Of a stretch of 64,000 bases of DNA, positions 50,146 through 59,831 are shown piece after piece. Each line of letters begins with the position of its first letter. The first letter of the stretch is position 1. The translations under genes and the position numbers were made by a program. The notes beneath the pieces were generated by a model. That model was not told the DNA's origin, searched no databases, and saw only the letters and a program-made list of their open reading frames with translations. This stretch comes from CAZDDB01 sp963843285. Its GTDB lineage: Bacteria; Acidobacteriota; HRBIN11; JAKEFK01. The DNA is taken from contig CAWJJO010000001.1 in NCBI GenBank assembly GCA_963843285.1, forward strand, positions 138,384-202,383, read 5' to 3'.

Positions 50146-53100
50146 ATGGAATTTACGCACTTACACTTGCATTCTGATTACAGTCTGCTGGACGGCGCGT
50201 GCAAGATCGAAAAACTGATCGATCGTGTGGCAGTCCTCAACATGAAATCTGTGGCGCTTACCGATCACGGCAATCTTTTCGGCGCAATCGAATTCCATGA
50301 CATCGCGCGCAAAAAAGGGATCAAGCCGATCATCGGATGCGAAATGTACGTGGCGCCCGGAAGCCGCCTGGATAAAACGGGGAAGCCAAGCGACACCGAA
50401 GAAAATAATTTTCATCTTGTCGTGCTGGCGGAAAACAATGAGGGATACCACAACCTCGTCCGCCTCGTTTCCAGAGCGAACCTGGAAGGTTATTACTACA
50501 AACCGCGCGTGGACAAGGAGTTGCTTGCAGAATACAGCAAAGGACTCATCGCGCTCAGCGGCTGTCTCAGCGGGGAAGTAGCCGTAAATTTACTGCGCAA
50601 TGACCCGAATAACGCGATGAAAGTCGCATCCGATTACAGAGATATTTTTGGCTCCGGCAACTATTTTCTGGAGATTCAGGATCACGGTCTACCGGATCAG
50701 TTGCGCATCAACCCCGATCTTCTCCGCATGTCGTCAAAACTGGAGATCCCGCTGGTGGCGACAAACGACAGCCATTACATTCATCAGGAAGATCACCGTG
50801 CGCACGATATTCTTCTTTGCATTCAAACCAACCGGACTGTCAGCGAACCGAACCGCATGCGTTTTGGCGCGAACGACTTTTATGTGAAATCACCGGAAGA
50901 AATGATGCGGGTATTCAAGGATCTCCCGCAGGCTCTTCTCACTGCTGTCGAAATCGGAAAACGCTGCGAAGTGGATCTCAATACAAAAGGCTATCACCTT
51001 CCCCTCTTTCCTGTTCCCGAAGGGTTTACCCTTTCCGGCTATTTCGAAAAAGTGGTCCGCAACGGCTACGAATATCGCTTGCCGAAATGGCAGGGACAAC
51101 ATGATGAAAAACGATTGCGCCGCTCCCTCTGGGAATACGAACAGCGGCTCGTCATGGAAATGGAAATCATCAAGCAGATGGGCTTCGAGGGTTACTTCCT
51201 GATCGTTTGGGATTTCATGAAGTACGCCCGCGAACAGGGAATCCCCGTAGGTCCCGGCCGCGGCTCGGCGGCAGGTTCGCTCGTTGCATATTGTATGCAA
51301 ATCACAGACATTGATCCGCTGCAATATGATCTGCTCTTCGAACGATTCTTGAATCCGGAACGCATCAGCATGCCTGATATCGACATTGATTTTTGCGGAA
51401 GACGACGCGGCGAAGTGATCGAATATGTCACACAGCGGTACGGACGCGAGAATGTCGCCCAGATCATCACATTCAACACACTTGCCGCGCGAGTCGTCAC
51501 ACGCGATGTCGGGCGGGCGTATGGAATTTCCCTACAGCCAGTGCGACCGGATCGCAAAGATGATTCCGAATGAGATTCACATCACTCTCGAATCAGCGAT
51601 TCAAAAGAATCCAATGCTTCAGGACGCTTTGAAAGATGAGAAAGTGGGAGAATGGATTGATACTGCAAAGAAATTAGAAGGGCTGGTCCGTAATGCCTCG
51701 ATCCATGCCGGAGGTGTCGTGATCGCGCCAAAGCCGTTGATGGAGCTCGTCCCGCTGTTCCGCAGCAAAGACGATGTCATCACGACCCAATACGACATGA
51801 AAGTGCTGGAGCATCTCGGGCTCCTCAAGATGGATTTTCTGGGTGTTGCCACTTTTACCATCCTGGATGACACGCTCCGTTACATCCGCGAAACACTCGG
51901 CAAAGATATCCAGCTGCTGGATCTTCCTCTGGACGATCGCAAAGGTGTATCAGCTTTTCAGTGAAGGAAAGACAAACGGCGTGTTCCAGTTTGAAAGTTC
52001 GGGTATGAAGACGCTGCTCCGAAAATTCAAACCGGAACGCTTTGAAGATCTGATCATGCTCAACGCGCTGTTTCGTCCGGGCCCGATGCAGATGCTGGAA
52101 GACTGTATTGCGCGCAAGCATGGAAAGGTTAATATTCAATATCTGCTTCCGGAGCTGGAGCCGATCCTGAAAGAGACATACGGGATTATGGTGTATCAGG
52201 AGCAGGTCATGCAGATTGCGAGCAAGATCGGCGGGTTCAGTCTGGGAGAAGCGGATCTGCTTCGCCGCGCCATGGGAAAAAAGAAAATGGATGTCATGCA
52301 GGCTCAGCGCGAACAAGTTTCTCCATGGAGCAACCGATCGTGGAATTGATCAGCACAAATCGGCAGAAATCTTTGACTTGATGGAAAAATTTGCCCAGTA
52401 CGGGTTCAACAAATCGCATTCCACTGCATATGCTCTGGTTGCGTATCAAACCGCGTATTTGAAAACGTATTATCCAGTTCCGTTTTTGGCGGCACTTCTT
52501 TCGAGTCAGATTGAAAAGCGACAGGAAATCGTAAAGTACTTTAACGAATGCCGCACGATGGGAATCAAAATCCTTCCTCCGGACATTCAACGAAAGCAAT
52601 GAGAAGTTCACGGTGGAAGAGGACACGATCCGGTTCGGACTGGCCGCGGTGAAAAATGTCGGGTCTTCAGCGATCCAATCGATACTCAAAGCGAGATCAG
52701 AGACTCCCCGATTCCGGTCGCTGGATCATTTTTACGAAAAAGTAGACTCACGCACTGTAAACAAGCGAGTGGTGGAGAGTTTGATCAAAGCCGGCGCGAT
52801 GGATTGTTTCCAGATCCCGCGAAAACAGATGATCCAACAAATTGACCAGATTCTGGAAATGACCGCGCGCAAAGAACGAAATGCAGGACAGGCGATGCTG
52901 TTTGACGCCGAAGAAATGGCGCCGGCACGTCCCCTGTTCGCAGGCGCCGAAGAATTTGACGCGCAGGAAAAACTTGGTCACGAAAAAGAATCTCTCGGCT
53001 TCTACATTTCGGGTCATCCCCTTCATCAATACAAAGAAGTGCTGGAAACGTTTACGACTCAAATCGAAGCGCTGGATATCGGTTGGGATGCCAAGGAAGC

Positions 53101-53617
53101 GCTGCTGGGTGGAATCGTCAGCAATCTGAAACAGGTGAAGACCCGGAGGGGAGATACGATGGCATACGTGGAGCTGGAAGACCTGACCGGGACAATCGAA
53201 ATCACCATCTTTCCCGAACTGTACCGGAATAACATGCTGATCATTGCCCCCGAAACGGAGCTGATCTTCAAAGGCCGGCTTGAGGTGGAAGAAGAAGCGA
53301 GAAAAATGATCGCTTCGGAAGTAATCCTGTTGAAGGATGCCAGAGAAGCCCTTTCACAGCAACTGAAAGTCCATATCTATCTTCCCGGAATGGAAAACGA
53401 CAAAATTACTCGCTTGAAATCCATCATCGAACAATATCGCGGTGACTGCAATTTGACCTTTGTCTTGAAAAAACCGGAGCAGTTTACAGTCGATTTTCGT
53501 CCCTCTGAAAGCTTCCGCGTTCGTCCAACTCGCGATTTCGTTTTCGCGCTGGAACAACTTCTCGGCCCCAATTGCGTAGAGTGGCAAAGCGCCAAACGCC
53601 CATCTGATGTAAAATAG
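50146..53617 (+). CDS. dnaE: DNA polymerase III subunit alpha, four +1 frame breaks
   Basis: Five successive frames together spell one DnaE: PHP domain (FTHLHLHSDYSLLDGACKIE), polymerase motifs GPGRGSAAGSLVAYCM and PDIDIDFCGRRR, GVFQFESSGMKTLL, LFRPGPMQMLEDCI, FAQYGFNKSHSTAYALV and the OB-fold near the end. Breaks, each one extra base: 51530-51532 (CCC), 51941-51945 (AAAGG), 52313-52315 (GAACAAG, where GAA-AAG is expected), and 52588 (ATTCAAC, where ATT-AAC-GAA is expected). Removing four bases leaves 1156 codons, almost the length of E. coli DnaE. An essential gene with four breaks is best explained by sequence errors. Confidence 0.93.
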
Positions 53618-53623
53618 AGGTTT

Positions 53624-53690
53624 ACAACGCGGAGGACGCGGAATCCGCGGAGAAAAAATCTTTCCGCGCTCTCCGCGTTTTCCGCGTTGT
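53624..53690. repeat. Long hairpin with ACGCGGA-type words in the accA leader
   Basis: ACAACGCGGAGGACGCGGAA plus TCCGCGGA on the left pairs with the stretch ending at 53690 with a few mismatches; three 8-9-bp words per arm. It ends 6 bp before the accA ATG and no ribosome site is present between them. Confidence 0.8.
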
Positions 53691-53696
53691 ATTCTT

Positions 53697-54647
53697 ATGG
53701 GAAATTACAATTTTGAAGCGCCGATCGTCGATGTCTTGAAAGAAATCGACGAACTCAGCCCATATTCGGACCGCCCCGATACGGCCGAGCGTTTGCAAAA
53801 ACTTCGAGACAAACTTGCCCGTTTCCGTCGAGACATTTATTCAAAGCTCAACCCGTGGGAAATCACCATGGTGGCCCGTCATCCCCAGCGTCCCCACACT
53901 CTGGACTATCTCCAGCGTCTGTTTGCTGAATTTACTGAAATGCATGGCGATCGCAAATTCGCTGATGACAAGGCGATTGTCGGAGGAATGGCGACTTTCG
54001 AAAACCAGACCGTCATGGTGATCGGCCATCAGAAAGGACGGGATAGCAAACAGCGCATCTATCGCAATTTCGGGATGCCGAATCCGGAGGGATACCGCAA
54101 GGCATTGCGATTGATGAAGTTTGCTGAGAAATTCAAAATGCCGGTGATCACTCTAATCGATACGCCAGGCGCTTATCCGGGGCTCGGCGCCGAAGAGCGG
54201 GGACAGTCAGAAGCAATCGCGGTAAATTTACGTGAAATGGCTCGTCTCAAAATCCCGACCATTGCTGTGATCATCGGAGAAGGCGGAAGCGGAGGCGCAC
54301 TCGCGCTCGGCGTAACAGATCGAGTTCTGATGATGCAATTCGCGATTTATTCGGTCATCTCCCCCGAAGGATGCGCCTCCATTCTCTGGAAAGATGCAGG
54401 AAAGGCAGAAGATGCGGCACACAACTTGCATCTTACCGCGAACGATCTGAAGAATCTGGGGTTGATCGATGAAATCGTTCCGGAACCTCTTGGGGCCTCG
54501 CATGCAGATTGGAATGAAGCTGCCGGGTTGCTCAAGCAGGCACTTGCAAGAAATCTGGTTGAGATCAGCGGCGGGCACTGGAATGATCGAACTCATGCCC
54601 GTTACGACAAGTTTCGCAAAATGGGCTTCTTCCAGGAGTCGGACTAA
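53697..54647 (+). CDS. accA: Acetyl-CoA carboxylase carboxyltransferase subunit alpha
   Basis: 316 residues, normal length. The N-terminal helical part (DELSPYSDRPDTAERLQKLR) is followed by the crotonase-fold core: ARHPQRPHTLDYLQRLF, HQKGRDSKQRIYRNFGMPNP EGYRKALR region, LIDTPGAYPGLGAEERGQSE, GEGGSGGALALG and VISPEGCASILWKD. It transfers CO2 from carboxybiotin to acetyl-CoA with AccD (not in this window). The start is adjacent to a hairpin and lacks a ribosome site. Confidence 0.96.
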   Translation: MGNYNFEAPIVDVLKEIDELSPYSDRPDTAERLQKLRDKLARFRRDIYSKLNPWEITMVARHPQRPHTLDYLQRLFAEFTEMHGDRKFADDKAIVGGMATFENQTVMVIGHQKGRDSKQRIYRNFGMPNPEGYRKALRLMKFAEKFKMPVITLIDTPGAYPGLGAEERGQSEAIAVNLREMARLKIPTIAVIIGEGGSGGALALGVTDRVLMMQFAIYSVISPEGCASILWKDAGKAEDAAHNLHLTANDLKNLGLIDEIVPEPLGASHADWNEAAGLLKQALARNLVEISGGHWNDRTHARYDKFRKMGFFQESD

Positions 54648-54660
54648 CCGTTACTTGTTC

Positions 54661-54731
54661 GTAGCGGCGGGCGTCCCTGCCCGCTGCCGGGAATCGTCCA
54701 CTTTCGGCGGCCACGGAGGGCCGCCGGCTCC
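54661..54731. repeat. Paired REP-like hairpins between accA and ddl
   Basis: GCGGGC-GTCCCT-GCCCGC (54667-54684), spacer, then GGCGGCC-ACGGAG-GGCCGCC (54706-54725) with tail GGCTCC. The hairpins face each other. Confidence 0.8.
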
Positions 54732-54750
54732 AAACGTTGTAATGTAAGTT

Positions 54751-55837
54751 ATGGATAAATTAAGAATTGCATTGTTGTATGGCGGACGTTCCGGCGAGCA
54801 TGAAATTTCGATTCGGTCCGCCCGTTCCATCTATTCCGTGTTGAAAAAGACACATGCTGTGTTTCCGATTTTCATCGATAAACAGGGCGCATGGTGGCGT
54901 GTCGGGGAGTCGAAAGACCTTCCTACGAAAAATCAGGGTCTGCGGGAAAGAGTCTTCGTATATCCGGGTGTTTCGGAGCCGGCGCTTTACACTGCTGACG
55001 CACGGCTCGCAATCGATATTGCGTTTCCCGTCCTGCATGGCACCCATGGTGAAGATGGAATCATTCAGGGCCTCTCGAAAGCGCCGGCATTCCATACGTA
55101 GGCGCCAATGTCGCTGCTTCCGCCGCCGGTATGGACAAGGTGATCATGAAGGCGCTGTTTACACAGAGCGGGCTCCCGATCGCACCCTACCTCTGGTTCT
55201 ATCGAAGCAAGTGGACCGGGAACCGCAAAAGTGTGTCCAAAAAGTTGAAAAGACATTTCCCTATCCCGTTTTTGTAAAACCTGCCAATCTGGGTTCGAGT
55301 GTTGGAATTTCGAAGGCTCACAACAGACAGGAATTGGAAGAAGCATTTCAGGATGCGAGCCGGTACGATCTAAGAATTGTCATTGAAAAAGGGATCAACG
55401 CGCGGGAAATAGAATGTTCTGTGCTCGGTAACGAAGAGCCGCAAGCCTCTTTGCCGGGTGAAATCGTGCCAAAACGCGAATTCTATGATTACGTCGCGAA
55501 ATACATCGAGGATTCCACAGAACTTCACGTGCCGGCCAGAATGGATCCGGCACAGATCCAGCGAGTACAGGAGCTTTCGATTCGCGCCTTTCAAGCAGTC
55601 GGATGCTCCGGAATGGGTCGCGTTGATCTGTTGCTCGACCGGGACACCGGAATTTTTTACGTTAACGAGATCAATACAATTCCAGGCTTTACCAGCATCA
55701 GCATGTATCCGAAGTTGTGGGAAGTCAGTGGTTTACCTTTCGACCAATTACTCGAACGCCTGCTCGAATTAGGGCTGCAACGTTTCCAGGATCAGGCGAA
55801 AAACGTCATGTCCTTCGATCTGATCCAGAACCCGTAG
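54751..55837 (+). CDS. ddl: D-alanine--D-alanine ligase, two frame breaks
   Basis: ATP-grasp enzyme joining two D-Ala for peptidoglycan. The first frame has RIALLYGGRSGEHEISIRSA and VLHGTHGEDGIIQGL. A middle frame gives GIPYVGANVAASAAGMDKVI, and the last (to 55837) gives PVFVKPANLGSSVGISKAHN, AREIECSVLGNEE, MGRVDLLLD and FYVNEINTIPGFTSISMYPK. Each change fits one missing base: near 55073-55077 (GGCCTC-TC, where CCTCCTC is expected) and near 55216-55220. Repaired length is 362, normal for the family. Together with alr it completes the D-Ala branch in this window. Confidence 0.92.
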
Positions 55838-56074
55838 GGGCTGAGCATTTTCCTGCGAAGTTTTGTTCCGGCTGAAATTGGCTAACGCATTCCTCCGTGG
55901 CACGATTCTCTTCGCAGTTGAAAATGCTCCGCCCGTCATATGAAATGCGACATCACTCTACTACCGTGCCGGGCTGTGCATTCGCGTGCACCCGTATGAT
56001 CCAAAATTGCTTTTCGTGAAAGATCAGATTTGTGTTCATGCCGCTTCGGACGGCAAATGCACAGCCCCTACACG
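55832..56074. repeat. Composite inverted-repeat element of ~240 bp (MITE-like)
   Basis: Outer ends CGTAGGGGCTGAGCATTTTC (left, 55833-) and the complement of a CGTGTAGGGGCTGTGCATTT sequence (right, to about 56074) form an imperfect terminal repeat. Inside, GAGCATTTTCCTGCGAAG (55843-55860) pairs with a complementary stretch at 55910-55929, and GGGCTGTGCATT (55971-) pairs with the right end, so there are four related arms in two hairpins. It covers the ddl stop codon and the 3' end of the ParA-like gene. No ORF inside. Confidence 0.7.
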
Positions 56075-56080
56075 TGAATC

Positions 56081-57352
56081 CTAATGCCAGCGGGCAGCGA
56101 CCGCTTCGGCGCGCTCTTCCAGATTCGATAGCAGTTTCAAATCGCCGAAGTCATCAAAGCGTCCGTGTCGCATCAGATGCAAACTACGCTGCGTGATGTA
56201 ATCGAAATTCAGACGGAAATCCTTCTTGTCCTGGTTCTCAAACATCACTTTTAATAGATTCAGTTGTTGTTCCAGCGGATCTCTTCTGACGCCAGGTTTC
56301 GATAGAGACGGGGCTGGAGCTACCGGAGCGTGTTGCACTAATTTCATCGGGCGAGGAAGAGGGGCGAATTCCTTTTTCAATTCCGCCATCCATTGGTTGA
56401 GGATATCCGATTGCATTTTGCGATGGACCGGCTTTTGATCATTTGTTTGAAGCAGCAAAGGCACTTTCTGAGTAGCTGATTTCAGAAAACGGTCATCTTC
56501 GACTATCCAGCCAAGATTGATCATGCGTAAAAAAGGCGAAATCGCCTTATGAATCGATTCCGTAAACGGGCCAACAATTTTCTCAACACTGTCGGTGATA
56601 CTGTTGAAACGATTTAATACGTAGTAGATCTTAAAATCGCGAATCACATTTCCCAACATCGCCAGGACGAGCTCGTTGTCCACTTCACTTTGCACCAGTG
56701 CGAGAAATTCCTCCAGATTCTTCTCTTTTGCCTCATACACATCTTCCATCGCTTCTATGTGTACCATGTAGTTGACAATCTGAAGCGTAGAAAGACCGCT
56801 TCGCACTAGAAACGCATCGAACGTAAAGAGCGCTTTCAATTTGCGCAGGATCAACGCTTTTACCATTTCGGAAGCGGCAAATACTGCGGAAGGAACAAGC
56901 GGTGTAAATACGATCACGCCGGTATTGGCATGCGGCAAGAAATCAAGTACATGCGGATCGATCCCTGCCTTTAAATCAATTACGATGTAATCAACCGGCA
57001 ATGTATTGATGGCACGGATCAAGCTGGTCTTGTGTTTTTCATCCAGGTTTAACAAGTCTTCAATCAATCCGCGAGGAGAGGCAATGAAACCGAAGTTACG
57101 ATACCGGCGATGCGGATCGATCTTGTCATCCAGAGGTGTGACGCACGATTGGAGTGACACACCGCGGCGGAAAAAATGATACAGATCATACGGCACGCTG
57201 ACATCAATACTATTGCGGACACTGGAGGTGCCCATATCCAGATCGAGAAGGACTGTGCGCCCGTAACGGGACAACATGAGCGCATAGTGGATGGCGAACG
57301 TCGTTTTACCGACGCCCCCTTTGCCAGAGGATACGGGAATAATCCGTGCCAT
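56081..57352 (-). CDS. ParA/MinD-family ATPase with C-terminal extension
   Basis: 423 residues from ATG 57352 (MARIIPVSSGKGGVGKTT); the frame is open to 57373. Deviant Walker A KGGVGKTT, switch LLDLDMGTSSV, and Walker B-like YIVIDLKAGIDPHVLDFLPH, where the usual second Asp region is DLKAG. The FlhG/MinD-like core ends near 290. The remainder holds a linker and a helical tail (DPLEQQLNLLKVMFENQDKK) of unknown role. Partner genes for chromosome, flagellar or pilus positioning are not adjacent. Confidence 0.85.
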   Translation of the reverse strand: MARIIPVSSGKGGVGKTTFAIHYALMLSRYGRTVLLDLDMGTSSVRNSIDVSVPYDLYHFFRRGVSLQSCVTPLDDKIDPHRRYRNFGFIASPRGLIEDLLNLDEKHKTSLIRAINTLPVDYIVIDLKAGIDPHVLDFLPHANTGVIVFTPLVPSAVFAASEMVKALILRKLKALFTFDAFLVRSGLSTLQIVNYMVHIEAMEDVYEAKEKNLEEFLALVQSEVDNELVLAMLGNVIRDFKIYYVLNRFNSITDSVEKIVGPFTESIHKAISPFLRMINLGWIVEDDRFLKSATQKVPLLLQTNDQKPVHRKMQSDILNQWMAELKKEFAPLPRPMKLVQHAPVAPAPSLSKPGVRRDPLEQQLNLLKVMFENQDKKDFRLNFDYITQRSLHLMRHGRFDDFGDLKLLSNLEERAEAVAARWH

Positions 57353-57385
57353 GACCTGCGGGTATTCTAACACACGGATTGGATC

Positions 57386-57464
57386 TCACCACAAAGGCAC
57401 GAAAAGCACAAAAAAGAAGGAATAATATTAGTTTTTCTTTGTGTTCTTTGTGCCTTTGTGGTGA
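57386..57464. repeat. Long hairpin with CACAAAGG-type words
   Basis: TCACCACAAAGGCACGAAAA continuing to GCACAAA (57386-) pairs with the stretch ending 57464 (CTTTGTGCCTTTGTGGTGA) with few mismatches. It lies between the kinase-TPR gene and the ParA-like gene on the minus strand and ends 3 bp from the kinase stop. Confidence 0.8.
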
Positions 57465-57467
57465 ATC

Positions 57468-59741
57468 CTATTTCAGGCCGATTCGCAGCAACACACTTTC
57501 AAACCGTGGATCGGAGCGAAGCGGATCGAATCTCGGGTTCACTTTTAGTGAGACAAGACCATCTTCTCTTGCCTGTATGGACTTCTCCAACCACGCGAAG
57601 GCCTCATCCGTCCGGCCAAGGGCAACACAGATCAACGCCGCGCTGTAAGCCGAGATTTGGGGCGCAGTTTCCAATTGTTTCAGGATTTCTTCCGCTTCCT
57701 CAATCCGTCCGGTAACAGCATATGCATACCCATACATCGCATCGGTCGCAGAATGCCGTTCATTCAGCTCACCCCACTTTCGAAACTCTTCAACCGCTTC
57801 CGGGATCATTCCTTTTTGAACATAGATCACTCCCAGATCGTAGAACGCACGCTCAAACTCAGGCTCCAGATCCAGCGTCTTGTGGAGGTAGTCGATCGCC
57901 TCGTCATACCGGCGCAAATAATAATAGAGAAATCCGCGTGTCCAGTTCACCACCAGCGACAACGGATCCTGTTCGACGGATCGTTCGACTTCTGCAAGCG
58001 CTTCTTCAAATCTGCCCATCATTACGAGATACACCGCATACCAGTGACGTGCCATGGTGTAGCCGGGATTCAATTCAATCGCGCGTTTGAATTCCCGCTC
58101 GGTTTCATACCAGTTCCAATCCACGCGATAACGCACGATCGCAAGAGAGGCGTGCCCTTCTGCAAGAGAGTCGTCGATCTCCAGGGAGCGCAATGCAAGA
58201 TCGCGCGCTCTTGCGTACCCTTCCGCCATATCGATATAGTGAAATCCGGCCATCAAGCCATAACAATCGGATAACCCGGAATATGCAAGCGCCAGATCGG
58301 GATCGCGGCGGATGGCCTGCTCAAAATATTCAATCGCCTTATCAAACCCCTCTTTCGTCCGCTTGTTCCAGTGATAGCGGCCTCGCAAGTACAGCGTATA
58401 CGCTTCCGTATTCTTTGTAGGGCGTTTGGCCAACCGCTTTTTTTCTTCAGCAACGAGCCGGCCACGCAGCTTCCCGGAGATCTCACGCGCAATATCTTCC
58501 TGTACCTCAAAAATATCAGCTAGCATGCGGCTGTAGCGGTCTCCCCACAATTGCGATCCATCCCTGACATCCACGAGCTCGACCTGGATATGAAGACTTT
58601 CTCCGCGCAGAATCAATCTGCCGGTCAGAACAGCGCGCACGTTGAGTTCCATACCTACGCTTTGGGGATCCACGAGTTTACCTTTGTAGCGAAAAACGGT
58701 GCTTCGCGCCATTACACGAATTCTCGGTAATTGCGAAAGTGTGTTGATTATGGTCTCGGTAATCCCATCACAGAGATAATCCGCATCCGGATCGCCACTG
58801 ACGTTGACCAGGGGCAAAACCGCGATTGAATCAATTGCGCGTGTGGTTTTCCGCGGACGCCGTCCCTCTGATTTCACCGGCAAAAGTTCTGATTTCCGAA
58901 TCGTACGAAGCGCAAAGCTCAAATCCTGGGCGCATTGATACCGCATCTCAGGCTGCTTCATCAGACAACGCACAATGATTTCTTCCAGCTCCACCGGCAC
59001 AATCACCCCGTATTTTTCCGGCCGGGGCGGTTCGGACATCAATACGGCGGCCATCGTATCTGCAGCAGTGTCTCGAAGAAACGGACGGCTTCCCGTGAGC
59101 ATCTCAAACAGAACACAACCCAAAGAGAAGAGATCGCTTCGATTATCAATAACCAGACCACGGATCTGTTCGGGCGACATATAATTGATGGTTCCCAGCA
59201 CGGTACCCGGCAGCGTCTCTTGCTGAATCGTCAACTCCGAGCTTTGATCTGAGGTGGGAATCAATGCATCTACATGCGCGAGACCAAAATCGAGAATCTT
59301 CACGCCTGTGGAGGTTAGAAAGACATTTTCCGGCTTTAGATCCCGATGGATGATATTTCTGGAATGTGCGGCGTACAATCCATCCGCAACAGCAATCATG
59401 ATCTCAACTGCAGTTTCCCACGGAAGGATCGAACGCGAAATCCGGTCCCGAAGCGTTTCTCCGTCCAGAAGCTCGGTAACCGCGTAATGGATGCCGCTTT
59501 CCGCGCCAAAGTCGTGGATGGTCAGAATATTCGGATGAGATAATGCCGCTAGAACTCTGGCTTCCCGTTCAAATCGACGGAGCGCTTCCGGGTCCTCAGC
59601 CGTCTTTTGCGGCAAAACTTTGACGGCTACTTCGCGATCCAAACGTGTGTCGCGTGCGCGAAATACTTCCCCCATTCCGCCCGACCCGAGCGGCGAAAGG
59701 ATCAAGTATGGACCGATATTAATTCCCGCCTGCAAAGTCAT
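57468..59741 (-). CDS. Ser/Thr protein kinase with TolB-like and TPR domains
   Basis: 757 residues from ATG 59741 (MTLQAGINIGPYLILSPLGS); the frame continues to 59810 without conserved sequence. Kinase domain 10-280 (VAVKVL, HRDLKPENVFL, DFGLAHVD, GTINYMSPEQ). Then a TolB-N-like segment (SIAVLPLVNVSGDPDADYLC, TETIINTLSQLPRIRVMAR) as found in adenylate-cyclase and kinase fusions, and at least eight TPR-like units (AYTLYLRGRYHWNKRTKEGF, LAYSGLSDCYGLMAG). No membrane helix is seen, so it is probably cytoplasmic, unlike the other four kinases. Confidence 0.9.
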   Translation of the reverse strand: MTLQAGINIGPYLILSPLGSGGMGEVFRARDTRLDREVAVKVLPQKTAEDPEALRRFEREARVLAALSHPNILTIHDFGAESGIHYAVTELLDGETLRDRISRSILPWETAVEIMIAVADGLYAAHSRNIIHRDLKPENVFLTSTGVKILDFGLAHVDALIPTSDQSSELTIQQETLPGTVLGTINYMSPEQIRGLVIDNRSDLFSLGCVLFEMLTGSRPFLRDTAADTMAAVLMSEPPRPEKYGVIVPVELEEIIVRCLMKQPEMRYQCAQDLSFALRTIRKSELLPVKSEGRRPRKTTRAIDSIAVLPLVNVSGDPDADYLCDGITETIINTLSQLPRIRVMARSTVFRYKGKLVDPQSVGMELNVRAVLTGRLILRGESLHIQVELVDVRDGSQLWGDRYSRMLADIFEVQEDIAREISGKLRGRLVAEEKKRLAKRPTKNTEAYTLYLRGRYHWNKRTKEGFDKAIEYFEQAIRRDPDLALAYSGLSDCYGLMAGFHYIDMAEGYARARDLALRSLEIDDSLAEGHASLAIVRYRVDWNWYETEREFKRAIELNPGYTMARHWYAVYLVMMGRFEEALAEVERSVEQDPLSLVVNWTRGFLYYYLRRYDEAIDYLHKTLDLEPEFERAFYDLGVIYVQKGMIPEAVEEFRKWGELNERHSATDAMYGYAYAVTGRIEEAEEILKQLETAPQISAYSAALICVALGRTDEAFAWLEKSIQAREDGLVSLKVNPRFDPLRSDPRFESVLLRIGLK

Positions 59742-59831
59742 TTTGGCAATCTCACCACAAGCCGCGTAAAAGACAAAGATATACAAAAAACCCTGTCCTG
59801 AGTAGGGCAAGAGGTTTATACTGATTCGGAA

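Noticed and set aside
51520..52600. Programmed +1 ribosomal frameshifting in dnaE
   Set aside because: Four sites share no slippery codon or stimulatory structure, and similar breaks, in both directions, occur in unrelated housekeeping genes. Sequence error is simpler.
53602..53616. Shared 15-mer CATCTGATGTAAAAT at three places (29333, 30170, 53602) as a regulatory motif
   Set aside because: Two copies belong to the direct repeat. A further 15-bp match in 64 kb is within chance expectation, and spacing to a -35 element is poor.
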